Positions 25,501-33,181 of a DNA stretch of 64,000 nt are shown here, piece after piece. The stretch covers positions 1 to 64,000 of the forward strand of contig JBJDXR010000003.1 of NCBI GenBank assembly GCA_051866775.1, read 5' to 3'. Under the pieces are notes generated by a model. It was not told the origin of the DNA. It did not search any database and worked only from the letters and a program-made list of their open reading frames with translations. The translations under genes were made by a program, and so were the position numbers. The stretch comes from RUG626 sp051866775. Its GTDB lineage: Bacteria; Bacillota; Clostridia; Oscillospirales; Oscillospiraceae. Positions within the stretch are counted from its first letter, which is position 1. Each line of letters starts with the position of its first letter.

Positions 25501-26976
25501 AGAGAAGCCGTGACCCCTGTTACGATAGAGACCGGAGATGAAAACATCGACGGCTTTATAAACGGCTGGGCGCTTTACCAGACTTATTGCTGCCGGGTGC
25601 TTGCGCGGACGGCGCTCTATCAGAACGGCGGGGCAATAGGCTTTAGAGACCAGCTTCAGGATATATGCGCGCTCAGCGCCTTTAAGCCCGAGACTGCGGC
25701 GCGGCAGATACGGCTGGCCGCGGAGCACCAGTATAAGGAGGGGGATGTCCAGCACTGGTGGCATCCCGGACCTTATGGCGATAAGGGCGTCAGGACGCGG
25801 TGCAGCGACGACCTTCTGTGGCTTCCCTATGCGCTGTGCGACTATGTGGAAAAGACCGGGGACCACGGACTTTGCCGGGCAAAGGCTCACTATCTTATGT
25901 CAAGGCCCCTTGAAAAGGATGAGGAGGACAGGTATGAAAGCCCTGGGCGCTCCCCAGATAAGGACACGCTTTTAGGGCACTGTATTCGTGCGGCGGATAT
26001 GTTTATCTCCCGCGGACTTGGCTCCCACGGCTTGGCCCTGATGGGCAGCGGGGACTGGAACGACGGCATGGATGCTGTCGGAAGGGAGGGGCGCGGCGAG
26101 AGCGTCTGGCTGAGCTTCTTTGCTTCGATTGTCCTTAAGCGCCTTGCGGAGCTTTGTGCAAAAGAGGGGGAACAGGGAAGGGCTATGAGCTTCCGGGACT
26201 ATTCCGAAATGCTGCTTAACGCCGCCGAGAGAGCATGGAGCGGACAGTGGTATCTCCGCGGATATTACGACGACGGTGAGCCTCTCGGCGCACCCGGGGA
26301 CAGGGAGTGCGAGATAGACTCAATAGCCCAGAGCTTCTCCGTATTTGCAGGTGCGGACAGAAACAGAAGCAGTCAGGCGCTCTCCAGCGCCTATGCCAGA
26401 CTCTTCGACGTGAACAGCGGAGTCGTCAGACTCTTTACGCCGCCCTTTGACGACGGGGAGAAGAACCCCGGTTATATCCGCGGCTACGCCCCCGGCTACA
26501 GGGAAAACGGCGGCCAATATACTCACGGGGCCGTTTGGCTGGCTATGGCCATGCTCAGAGCCGGGGAGACAGCCCGCGGTGCCGAGCTTCTGGCGGCGCT
26601 ATCACCGGGGGGAAGGGATATCAAAAAGTACAAGGCCGAGCCGTATGTGATAGCCGCGGACGTGTACTCAGCGCCCGGCCATGAGGGGCGCGGCGGCTGG
26701 ACCTGGTATACAGGCTCAGCGGGCTGGTATTTCCGAGCGGTGACCGAGGAGCTTATGGGACTTCATGTCCGTGACGGGGTGCTTTATATTGAACCGAAGC
26801 TGCCCGCTGCATGGGGAAAATGCAGCGCATCGGTCAGGACTGAGAGCGGCGAGCTTAAAATAGAAATAGACCCGCCGAGGGGCAATCAGGTCACAGTAAA
26901 CGGAAAACCTTTTAAAAACGACGGATATCCCCTAAAGATTCACAATAAATTTATTTCATCTGCGGAGAATATGTAG
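19600..26976 (+). CDS. Cyclic beta-1,2-glucan synthase-like protein (GT84/GH94, NdvB family)
   Basis: A 2458-residue membrane enzyme. In Brucella and Rhizobium relatives the GT84 domain builds beta-1,2-glucan from UDP-glucose and the GH94 domain trims chains by phosphorolysis. Here membrane segments lie near residues 280-330, 680-720 and 797-837. The GT84 domain lies between the first two, with LTLDSDTRL (about 485) and the RQERWTRGDW signature (about 630). A glucoamylase-like domain spans about 865-1230. The GH94 part fills the C-terminal half, with the catalytic GDWNDGMDAVG near residue 2150. ATG 19600 follows AAGGAGAG and is preferred to 19525, which overlaps a -10 box. It is shorter than Brucella Cgs (about 2870). 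It appears monocistronic. Product linkage is inferred. Confidence 0.85.
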   Translation: MTQKDTGLYIELGTLGNYARNTAAGLEASGCIRGRSVAAGGEAVLRRLKSKVRELSAWRGAPSEADEWFSDNWYLAEREGSDGVRCFELAGSFPRAAGTHRAVISEAAGALVRSGRGEVTPERIRLFLDEYQKVSEISERELAVFIPVLKLELISLLDAVFPVAREKSGEDKELAMLLKNIFTSLRLLAGADMSDIIEAVNRVEQTLREDPAGVYPLMDEETRHSYRVELAKLAKKEKISEFEAARTVLRLSEGDEACHVGRFIFTQPLGKPKRERSGGWYIAVNTIASVFMTVLTGVLLRSIAAPLLLLVPISEIVKNVTDFVVLHVVHPRRLPRMSFEGGIPKSGRTICVISSLLTDSSSGPKLARLLEEYRLSNRDAGENLLFGILADLKEGKQKREKDDAVIIDEAREAVNRLNKEYGGGFFLLIRDREYSESDGCFMGRERKRGAITELVRLLSGKKSAVRVEAGDAEALREINFILTLDSDTRLTAGSAREMIGAAMHPVNIPVIDAKKGRVVQGYGIFEPRVATELSSAGKSDFSKVFAGQGGVDPYNSAVSDVYQDLFGEGTFMGKGLINVPVYLKLMESSIPDNTVLSHDILEGAYMRCAFLSDTELTDGCPYKVTSYFARQERWTRGDWQNLRWMLPRVKNKDGALVKNCLNDISRWKIFDNLRRSLVPLMAFLSVMIGMLMSGPVSTALIIIAVACVASGLLLTSAELIIRHDGSSRARFQSAIISGAAGAVMRTAIRLMLLPAEGWVQLRAIVTALYRMMFSHRKMLAWVTSSEMERRHGNTVGVNYLKLAACPAAGIAAIVLSPHAAAAAVGLVWIFAPAYAWALSREIKKEKSISQIDRGFLLSCAGDIWRYFSDFLTPEDNFLPPDNVQEEPAVGLAHRTSPTNIGLCLLSALAASDLGIIDEKQAAGVIGRTLDSVEKLEKWNGHLYNWYDTRSLSPLEPRYVSTVDSGNLTGCLIAVTQALNGMGEADLAARCRALVDAVDFRPLFDGKRKLFYIGWDMEKNAPTQGWYDLLASEARETSFIAVALGQVPRKHWRRLGRALVSQDSYSGMASWTGTMFEYLMPNILLPCYENSLIYESSRFCIYAQKRAHKGIPWGISESAFYAFDPGLSYRYKAHGVQRLALKRKMGLDKVVSPYSTFLALPLDTQGAVKNLRRLERLGLTGKYGFYEAADFTPSRVSGKYEVVRTYMAHHLGMSITSIANTLCGDIFTRRFMGDVRMAAFSELLQERVPEGRIVLRQPPREIPEKPKRAESAGYLESIREIDAYMPRCLPLSNGTYSVLLLENGKTRSTWRSLELTRFEPDALGGSGMEFYLKTPDGVFPILPAPGYQDGTYGAEFSDSCGKILFRYGQYAASMTVSVPTAGAGEIRTIDVAVSGKTEQECSVICVFEPVLDRPEDYFSHPAFSRLSLETELYSGGLVMRRRGRGKKSEVFMALSCSGNAELRTERDRGDPVYIGRLSKTSPEMRVACEAKLDLKGGRGGVSFALAPGSSKEECLSDAKRMLEHREKTAVSRIAASALMLGLKTSDVRSALGLITGLLFGGTFSDDRRRLIENGEYKKEDLWRFGISGDLPLLAARVESTEQIEASEELLRRHAFLSENGVRSDLALLITDGGDYRSAQKGAVQELLHRMGRDGAIGAKGGVHLVNASETSAEAVIAMADVFVPLDGSAVPNERHGRMPLRQPEYIRGSEPMGFRLERDGVFRLAVSDTLPPLSWSHVLANKDFGFLATEAGTGYMWYKNSREMKINRWLGDPLTTAGTERLELYKDGKRISLFADGDGRSTMVEYGFGWASWEKELGGVKSCVTAFVPGDAAARVMIIRFEGETSGCKLDYYTELTLGGDNRLSARTVTWQEDGALFARRPGGEYEDAVFCVAASEKPEGFTCDRSDWLSGGLNGTVGAGNIPCAAARYSAARELVIVTGCAPADKIKQLCDMSAAERELNKTREYWREAVTPVTIETGDENIDGFINGWALYQTYCCRVLARTALYQNGGAIGFRDQLQDICALSAFKPETAARQIRLAAEHQYKEGDVQHWWHPGPYGDKGVRTRCSDDLLWLPYALCDYVEKTGDHGLCRAKAHYLMSRPLEKDEEDRYESPGRSPDKDTLLGHCIRAADMFISRGLGSHGLALMGSGDWNDGMDAVGREGRGESVWLSFFASIVLKRLAELCAKEGEQGRAMSFRDYSEMLLNAAERAWSGQWYLRGYYDDGEPLGAPGDRECEIDSIAQSFSVFAGADRNRSSQALSSAYARLFDVNSGVVRLFTPPFDDGEKNPGYIRGYAPGYRENGGQYTHGAVWLAMAMLRAGETARGAELLAALSPGGRDIKKYKAEPYVIAADVYSAPGHEGRGGWTWYTGSAGWYFRAVTEELMGLHVRDGVLYIEPKLPAAWGKCSASVRTESGELKIEIDPPRGNQVTVNGKPFKNDGYPLKIHNKFISSAENM

Positions 26977-27038
26977 TATAATAGCAACATCTGACATGTG
27001 TGGAGTTTTATGCCATGCGCATGTCGAAAAAGTAAGCT

Positions 27039-27072
27039 TCCGCCCGGATAAAGCAGAGGCTTTCCGGGCGGA
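27039..27072 (+). other. Hairpin between the glucan synthase gene and yfmF
   Basis: TCCGCCCGG pairs with CCGGGCGGA, and an inner AAAGC pairs with GCTTT. No T-run follows, so it is not a standard terminator. It may protect the 3' end of the long mRNA or shape the yfmF leader. Confidence 0.4.
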
Positions 27073-27095
27073 TAAACTATTACGGAGGTGTTTTC

Positions 27096-28385
27096 GTGCA
27101 GAAGGTTTATCAAAAACGGATAATGCGCGGAGTTAACCTGACATGCGTAAATGCCATTAAATTCAAAACCGGGTGTATTTCCGTTACTCTGATGACGCGC
27201 CTTGACAAAAAGACGGCGTCTATGAATGCGGTGCTGCCGTATGTGCTGCGCCGCGGTACGGCCGGCTGCCCCGACATGGAGGCGCTTTCCGCGGTGCTTG
27301 ACGACCTCTACGGTGCGAGGATCGTGCCGGTAGTCAGAAAAAAGGGCGAGGTACAGTGCATCGGCTTCTATGCTGATTTTCCGGACGATGCGTTCGTACC
27401 GGGAACGGGGAACATTCTTGAAAAGACCGCCAAGCTTATGGGGGAGATGCTGCTCTCTCCGGCCACCAGCGGGGGAAGGCTGAAGGCGGAGTATGTGGAC
27501 AGCGAGCGCCGGAATCTAATGGATGATATCAGGGCCGAGATAAATGACAAGCGGCTTTACGCCGCCCGGCGCCTTACGGAACATATGTTTAAGGGGGAGA
27601 GCTACGGCGTCGGTAAGCTGGGCACTCTGGCCGACGCCTCTAAAATATCGGTTCAAACACTGACAAAGCACTATAAGGAGCTTATAGCCTCGTCGGCAAT
27701 CGAGATTTTCTACTGCGGTGCAGAGGAGCCGGAGAAGGTGGAGCACATAATGCGCGAGGCGCTGGCTGCGCTGCCGAGAGTCGGGGACTGCGAGATACCA
27801 CAGACCGCTGTCAGTACGAAAAACTGGGAGGCACAGCCCCGATACTTCAGTGAAAAGCTTGACGTTACGCAGGGAAAGCTTGTCATGGGTTACCGGCTTG
27901 GAGAGGCCATGAAGAATCCGAACCACGCCGCGTTTATGGTGTTTAACGCCGTTTTCGGCGGTGCGGCGACATCGAAGCTTTTTATGAACGTGCGGGAAAA
28001 GCTGTCGCTCTGCTATGAGATAAGCTCTGGGCTTGACAGGCACAAGGGCGTGATGGTAGTATCCTCCGGGATCGAGTTTTCAAAATATGATGAGGCGCTA
28101 AGTGAGATAACAAAGCAGCTGGAGGCTGTAAAAAACGGCGAACTTGAGGACTGGGAGCTTGACGGGGCAAAGAAGGCTGTAATGACGGCCATTTATTCCT
28201 CAATAGACGAGCCGGTGGGACTTGAGAGTATGTACCTTGACAGGACGATGCTTGGCCTTACGGCGAAGCCTTCGGAGCTTGCCGCTCTTGTTTCCGAGGT
28301 GACGGCACAGGATGTGGCGGAGATCGCCTCCTGCGTGAGACTTGACTCGATATTTTTCCTTACTGGGGAGGACGAAGATGCTTAA
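27096..28385 (+). CDS. yfmF: M16-family protein YfmF (non-catalytic partner)
   Basis: A 429-residue member of the M16 peptidase fold. No HxxEH zinc motif is present in the N-terminal half, so this is the non-catalytic half of a pair with the next gene. The second-half segment MNVREKLSLCYEISSG is typical of M16 C-terminal domains. Relatives are annotated as associated with EF-P 5-aminopentanol modification in Bacillus, and an intact efp lies upstream in the window. The start is GTG 27096 with GGAGGTG 5 nt upstream. The stop overlaps the next start by 8 nt. Confidence 0.82.
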   Translation: MQKVYQKRIMRGVNLTCVNAIKFKTGCISVTLMTRLDKKTASMNAVLPYVLRRGTAGCPDMEALSAVLDDLYGARIVPVVRKKGEVQCIGFYADFPDDAFVPGTGNILEKTAKLMGEMLLSPATSGGRLKAEYVDSERRNLMDDIRAEINDKRLYAARRLTEHMFKGESYGVGKLGTLADASKISVQTLTKHYKELIASSAIEIFYCGAEEPEKVEHIMREALAALPRVGDCEIPQTAVSTKNWEAQPRYFSEKLDVTQGKLVMGYRLGEAMKNPNHAAFMVFNAVFGGAATSKLFMNVREKLSLCYEISSGLDRHKGVMVVSSGIEFSKYDEALSEITKQLEAVKNGELEDWELDGAKKAVMTAIYSSIDEPVGLESMYLDRTMLGLTAKPSELAALVSEVTAQDVAEIASCVRLDSIFFLTGEDEDA

Positions 28386-29658
28386 GCTTTCAGAATACGG
28401 CAGAATAGGCGAGATAGCGTGGTTTGACGAGCTTCCCAACGGACTGAGGCTCTGCGTAGTTCCGAAGCCCGACTACAAAAAGAGCATGGCCTTTTTCGCC
28501 ACGAATTATGGCGGGGTGGACAGGCGCTTCAAGCTCTCCGGTAAATGGATGGACACCCCCGCGGGAGTGGCGCATTTTTTGGAGCATAAGATGTTTGATA
28601 TGGAGGATGGAGAAAACGCCCTCACGATACTCTCGGAGCGCGGGGCCTCGGCCAATGCCTTTACCTCCTCGGATATCACCGCATACCACTTTGAGTGCAC
28701 CGATATGTTCTTTGAGAATCTTGAGCTTCTGTTAAAATTCGTCTCTACGCCGTATTTTACGGAGGAGAGCGTTCAGAAGGAGCGGGGCATAATCGGCCAG
28801 GAGATAAAAATGGTGGAGGACGAGCCTGATTATGCCGTGTACTACGGGCTTGTAAGGAGCCTTTTTAAGCACAATCCTGTGCGTGACGCCGTTGCGGGTT
28901 CGGTGGAGAGCATCGAAAAAATAACTGCTGAGACGCTTTACGGCTGCCACAGAGCCTTCTATACCCCCTCCAATATGACACTGGCAGTCGTGGGGAACCA
29001 GGACCCTCAAAAGATCCGGGATATGGCGGTGAGGCTTCTTCCGGAATATAACGCGCCGTACGCGGAGCGGGATTACGGTGCAGCTGAGGGGGAGCTGCCG
29101 GCAGATATGCGCACGGAGCGCCGGATGGAGGTCAGCGCCCCGATATTTCTTGCCGGGGCAAAGTCAGAGTCCGGGCTTAAGGGAAAGAGCGGCGCGCGGT
29201 TTGAACTTGTTGCCTCAATGGCAATGAGCACACTCATGGGCAAGGCTACGCCGCTGTATAACAGGCTGTATTCCGAGGGACTTGTCAACGACACCTTCGG
29301 CTACGATTTTGAGCGCACATCGGGAGTGTCGCTCCTGTCCTTCGGAGGGGAGAGCAAAAATCCGGAGCTTGTGTGCCTGCGAGTGCTGGAGGAGGCGGCA
29401 AAGATAGCCGCCAAGGGCGTGGACGAGGAATTCTTCGTAAGACGCAAAAAAACGACCTACGGGCGCATAATAAGGGCGCTGAACTCATTTGACAGTATAT
29501 GCTATAATCTAGCTGCTGCGGGATTTGATGGGTATGATTATTTTGAGACGCTGGATATCCTTGACGGAATAACGGCGGAGGATGTCAGAAGCTTTATAGC
29601 GAAATATGTCGTTCCCGAGCGCACGGCCATATCTATCATTCAAAAGCTTGAGAGGTGA
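28378..29658 (+). CDS. yfmH: M16-family zinc peptidase YfmH
   Basis: A 426-residue M16 zinc protease. The inverted zinc motif HFLEH is seen in GVAHFLEHKMF (about residue 65), with a downstream Glu in the family position. It is translationally coupled to yfmF (ATGCTTAA overlap). The two products probably form a clam-shaped heterodimer, as other active/inactive M16 pairs do; this is inference. ATG 28378 is used; an in-frame extension lies inside yfmF without a ribosome binding site. Confidence 0.85.
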   Translation: MLKLSEYGRIGEIAWFDELPNGLRLCVVPKPDYKKSMAFFATNYGGVDRRFKLSGKWMDTPAGVAHFLEHKMFDMEDGENALTILSERGASANAFTSSDITAYHFECTDMFFENLELLLKFVSTPYFTEESVQKERGIIGQEIKMVEDEPDYAVYYGLVRSLFKHNPVRDAVAGSVESIEKITAETLYGCHRAFYTPSNMTLAVVGNQDPQKIRDMAVRLLPEYNAPYAERDYGAAEGELPADMRTERRMEVSAPIFLAGAKSESGLKGKSGARFELVASMAMSTLMGKATPLYNRLYSEGLVNDTFGYDFERTSGVSLLSFGGESKNPELVCLRVLEEAAKIAAKGVDEEFFVRRKKTTYGRIIRALNSFDSICYNLAAAGFDGYDYFETLDILDGITAEDVRSFIAKYVVPERTAISIIQKLER

Positions 29659-29664
29659 TCCGGT

Positions 29665-30654
29665 GTGTCAAAAGCCGCAATATCATTCCCGATGCTGGGA
29701 GATTTCTCAATAAATCCATCAAACTATATCACTATTGGGAACTTTAAAATATACTGGTATGGAATTATCATCGCCGCGGGATTCTTGCTTGCGGTCATAT
29801 ATGCCAGCAAGCGCGCAAAGCAGTTTGGGCTTACGCCGGATAACATACTTGATGTGATAATCCTGGGCGTGCCGCTGGCAATAATCGGCGCAAGGATCTA
29901 CTATGTTGTTTCAGAGTGGGAGATGTATGCGGATAACCCGATATCCGTCCTCTATATCTGGGAGGGCGGACTGGGTATGTACGGCGTCCTTGCCGGCGCA
30001 ATAATCGCCCTTATCATATATGCAAAACACAAAAAGCTGTCCATACTGGCGTTTCTTGACCTGGTGTGCATCGGTTTCCTGATAGGGCAGTTTATAGGCC
30101 GCTGGGGGAACTTCATGAACCGGGAGGCATACGGCTACGAGACGGATATATTCTGCCGCATGGGACTTACCCTTAACGGCGAGACGATATATGTCCACCC
30201 CACTTTTCTCTACGAGTCTCTGTGGAATTTTATCGGATTTTTGATCCTGCACTTCTTCTCAAAAAAGCACCGCAGGTATGACGGGCAGATTTTTCTCATG
30301 TATCTGGCGTGGTATGGCTTTGGCAGGATGTTCATTGAAGGGCTCCGCACCGACAGCCTCTACATTGCGAATACCGGCATAAGAAAATCCCAGCTTGTAG
30401 CCTGTGTGTCCTTCCTTACTGCCGCAGTGCTTCTGATGTATAACAAGTTCAAGGTGCACCACGACCCGGCTGATATGTTTGTAAATCGTAAGCTCGCTGC
30501 CGAGGCCGCCTCCGCAGAGGGGACGGGTACGGCCGATGGTGCTGCAAAGCAGGAGGAAGCAGAGACGGAGAACGAAGCGCCTGATGCTTCCGCTGAGATC
30601 CATGAAAACTCGGATAATAATAAAAATCATGAGGATAATGAAATTTCGGAATAA
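29665..30654 (+). CDS. lgt: Prolipoprotein diacylglyceryl transferase
   Basis: Lgt moves diacylglycerol from phosphatidylglycerol to the lipobox cysteine of prolipoproteins. The 329-residue protein has about seven membrane helices. The Lgt signature is GRWGNFMNREAYG (about residues 148-160), and the conserved HPTFLYESLWN follows. After about residue 270 there is a hydrophilic, Ala/Glu-rich tail of some 55 residues that is not part of the fold. The start is GTG 29665, with GAGAGGTGA upstream, 6 nt after yfmH. Lipobox proteins at 36994 and 39622 are likely substrates. Confidence 0.94.
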   Translation: MSKAAISFPMLGDFSINPSNYITIGNFKIYWYGIIIAAGFLLAVIYASKRAKQFGLTPDNILDVIILGVPLAIIGARIYYVVSEWEMYADNPISVLYIWEGGLGMYGVLAGAIIALIIYAKHKKLSILAFLDLVCIGFLIGQFIGRWGNFMNREAYGYETDIFCRMGLTLNGETIYVHPTFLYESLWNFIGFLILHFFSKKHRRYDGQIFLMYLAWYGFGRMFIEGLRTDSLYIANTGIRKSQLVACVSFLTAAVLLMYNKFKVHHDPADMFVNRKLAAEAASAEGTGTADGAAKQEEAETENEAPDASAEIHENSDNNKNHEDNEISE

Positions 30655-30682
30655 GGAATAATAAAACGGGAGGAAATTTAAA

Positions 30683-31180
30683 ATGGCAAATTTTGATTTT
30701 GAAGAGCTTAAAAGAAAGGCAGTTGAGACAGCCGGCAGCATTGCGGATAAATCCGCTGAGGTGGCAAAACTTGTTGCCGAGAAGGCATCTCTGCTTGCGA
30801 AGAAGGCCAAGCTCACCGCAGAAATCGCCGCAGAGAAGGAGAGCCTCAAGAAAAAATATCAGGAGCTGGGAAAGCTCTACTATGAGAAGTACTCAGGCGG
30901 TATAGATCCGGATTTTGAGCAGTCGGCTGAGGATATTCAGGTATCACTTGCTAAAATAAGCGAGAAGCAGGAGGAGCTTGACGCCATAAAGGCCGAGGCT
31001 GCAGCTGCGGACATCGATATCGATGAGGAATACGAGGATGCAGAGGTAACTGAAACGGCCGAGGATCCTGATATCGACATCGAGATCACTGTAGAGCATG
31101 AGGCCTCAGAGGAAGCAGCGGAGGAGGCACCTGCCTCTGAGGATCCCGCAGCTCCCGATGAGAACACCGCAGGAGAGTAA
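30683..31180 (+). CDS. Hypothetical coiled-coil protein with acidic tail
   Basis: A 165-residue soluble protein. Residues 1-65 are a Lys/Glu/Ala-rich helix with heptad spacing, followed by YEKYSGG and a second helix. The C-terminal third is strongly acidic and repetitive (IDIDEEYED, then Glu/Ala/Pro runs). The family is not recognised. It has a strong GGGAGG ribosome binding site and follows lgt by 28 nt, so it is probably co-transcribed with it. Confidence 0.6.
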   Translation: MANFDFEELKRKAVETAGSIADKSAEVAKLVAEKASLLAKKAKLTAEIAAEKESLKKKYQELGKLYYEKYSGGIDPDFEQSAEDIQVSLAKISEKQEELDAIKAEAAAADIDIDEEYEDAEVTETAEDPDIDIEITVEHEASEEAAEEAPASEDPAAPDENTAGE

Positions 31181-31193
31181 AAGTAAAAAACAA

Positions 31194-31225
31194 AACGCGG
31201 ACGTCCCTTATCGTCCGCGTTTTTG
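31194..31225 (+). terminator. Rho-independent terminator
   Basis: AACGCGGACG pairs with CGTCCGCGTT across an 8-nt loop and is followed by TTTTG. It closes the yfmF-yfmH-lgt group. Confidence 0.8.
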
Positions 31226-31370
31226 CGTATTTTAAGTTTTTTTATAACTTTTGGGCGATAGGCCGGCAGCTATTGGCGCTTTGGACATAGTTGTTATAAA
31301 AAAGCGGCGAAATTGTTCAAAATTTGGTGAAATGTCCGTTAAAAAATAAACATTTGATATTGAAATATTC

Positions 31371-31399
31371 TTGGTCTGGATATAAAATACAAGTATAAT
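31371..31399 (+). promoter_or_regulatory. Candidate promoter of trmL
   Basis: TTGGTC (31371-31376), 17 bp, TATAAT (31394-31399). The transcript would start at or just before the trmL ribosome binding site, giving a very short leader. The AT-rich 31,226-31,370 stretch holds no gene. Confidence 0.4.
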
Positions 31400-31418
31400 C
31401 CGCAGGAGGCGCATTTGT

Positions 31419-31904
31419 ATGGTAAATATTGTTCTGGTGGAACCTGAAATACCCATGAATACAGGCAATATTGCCCGTACCTGCGCCGCCACAAGAAGCA
31501 GGCTCCATCTCATAAAGCCGCTGGGGTTCGATATATCTGACAGAGCGGTCAAGCGGGCGGGGCTAGATTACTGGCCTATGGTGGATATAACGGTTTACGA
31601 GAGCCTTGAGGATTTTCTCAGCCAGCACGGGGATGAGGACCTGTGGCTCACCACCACCAAAGCACCAAGGCAGTATACCGAGGCCAGTTTTGAGGATGGC
31701 TGCTGGCTCCTTTTCGGCAAGGAGACGGCGGGGCTGCCGCAGTATCTAAGGGAGCGCTACCGTGATAGGTGCATACGGCTTCCCATGCGGCAGGACGCAC
31801 GCAGCCTGAACCTTGCAAACACCGTCGCCGTGCTCTGCTATGAGGCTCTGCGCCAGCAGGGTTTCCCCGGGCTTAAGGGGACGGGAGAGATGGCCGAGGC
31901 TTAA
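31419..31904 (+). CDS. trmL: tRNA (cytidine(34)-2'-O)-methyltransferase
   Basis: A 161-residue SPOUT methyltransferase that adds a 2'-O-methyl group to the wobble base of tRNA-Leu isoacceptors. Motifs are EPEIPMNTGNIARTCA (motif 1, residues 6-21), LFGKETAGLP (motif 2) and IRLPMRQDARSLNLANTVAV (motif 3 with the SAM knot). The length is standard. GGAGG lies upstream of the ATG. It stands ahead of the glycolytic genes, separated by 66 nt. Confidence 0.94.
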   Translation: MVNIVLVEPEIPMNTGNIARTCAATRSRLHLIKPLGFDISDRAVKRAGLDYWPMVDITVYESLEDFLSQHGDEDLWLTTTKAPRQYTEASFEDGCWLLFGKETAGLPQYLRERYRDRCIRLPMRQDARSLNLANTVAVLCYEALRQQGFPGLKGTGEMAEA

Positions 31905-31970
31905 ACCATGTATTACCAGTCACATGCAATGCTTTTTTAATACGAACAATATGAATAAAGGAGAATTGTA

Positions 31971-33170
31971 ATGAACTACAACAAAAAATCAGTCCGCGAT
32001 ATAGACCTGTCCGGCAAGAAGGTGCTTCTGCGCTGTGATTTCAACGTACCCCTCAAGAATGGGGTTATAACCAGCGATAAGAGGATAGTAGCCGCCGTTC
32101 CCACCATTAAGTATCTTCTTGACAACGGCTGTGCAGTGATAGCCTGCTCCCACCTTGGAAAGCCCAAGGACGGCCCGGATCCCAAGCTGAGCCTTGCACC
32201 TGTTGCCGCGCGCCTTTCCGAGCTTCTGGGCATAGAGGTCAAGATGGCCGCTGACGTCGTTGGTGAGAGCGCCACGGCTATGGCCAAGGAGCTTAAGTCC
32301 GGAGAGATCATGCTGCTTGAGAACACCCGCTTCGAGAAGGGCGAGACCAAGAACGATCCGGAGCTTGTAAAGAAACTTGCGGCAATGGCCGATATATATG
32401 TTTCCGACGCCTTCGGCGCCGTACACCGCGCCCATGCCTCCACTGCCGGAGTTGCCGACTATCTGCCGGCCGTTTCCGGTTTCCTTATTGAGAAGGAGCT
32501 TGGCGTTATGGGCAAGGCCCTTGCTGATCCTGAGCGTCCGTTTGTAGCTATTCTCGGCGGTGCCAAGGTCTCTGACAAGCTCAACGTTATATCCAACCTC
32601 CTTGAGAAGGTGGACACCCTTATAATCGGCGGCGGAATGTCCTACACCTTCATGGCTGCGAAGGGCTATGGCATCGGCACTTCGCTCTTTGACGAGGAGA
32701 AGGTCGACTACTGCAGACAGATGATGGAGAAGGCCGAGAAGAACGGCGTAAAGCTCCTTCTGCCGGTGGATACCGTTGTTGCGAAGGCATTCCCGGATCC
32801 CATTGACGGCGAGATCGAGGTCAAGACCGTTGCCTCCGACGCTATCCCCTCTGACATGATGGGCCTTGATATTGGAGAAAAGACCCGTGAGATATTTGCA
32901 GACGCCGTGAAGTCCGCAAAGACGGTTGTATGGAACGGACCCATGGGCGTATTTGAAAATCCGACCCTTGCCGCAGGCACCATCGCTGTTGCGAAGGCCT
33001 TGGCCGAGTCAGATGCCGTTACCATTGTCGGCGGCGGAGATTCCGCTGCAGCATGTGAGCAGCTCGGCTTTGCCGATAAGATCACCCACATCTCCACCGG
33101 CGGAGGCGCTTCCCTTGAATTCCTTGAGGGGAAAGAGCTTCCGGGTGTAGCCTGCCTGCTTGATAAATAA
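31971..33170 (+). CDS. pgk: Phosphoglycerate kinase
   Basis: Transfers phosphate from 1,3-bisphosphoglycerate to ADP, making ATP in lower glycolysis. The 399-residue protein has the signature LLRCDFNVPLKNG (about residues 19-31), the substrate segment ACSHLGKPK, and the nucleotide motifs ILGGAKVSDK and VWNGPMGVFE with GGGDSAAA near the C-terminus. It is the first gene of pgk-tpiA-gpmI. No gap gene is present in the window. AAAGGAG lies upstream of the ATG. Confidence 0.97.
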   Translation: MNYNKKSVRDIDLSGKKVLLRCDFNVPLKNGVITSDKRIVAAVPTIKYLLDNGCAVIACSHLGKPKDGPDPKLSLAPVAARLSELLGIEVKMAADVVGESATAMAKELKSGEIMLLENTRFEKGETKNDPELVKKLAAMADIYVSDAFGAVHRAHASTAGVADYLPAVSGFLIEKELGVMGKALADPERPFVAILGGAKVSDKLNVISNLLEKVDTLIIGGGMSYTFMAAKGYGIGTSLFDEEKVDYCRQMMEKAEKNGVKLLLPVDTVVAKAFPDPIDGEIEVKTVASDAIPSDMMGLDIGEKTREIFADAVKSAKTVVWNGPMGVFENPTLAAGTIAVAKALAESDAVTIVGGGDSAAACEQLGFADKITHISTGGGASLEFLEGKELPGVACLLDK

Positions 33171-33181
33171 GGAGCCTTTAT

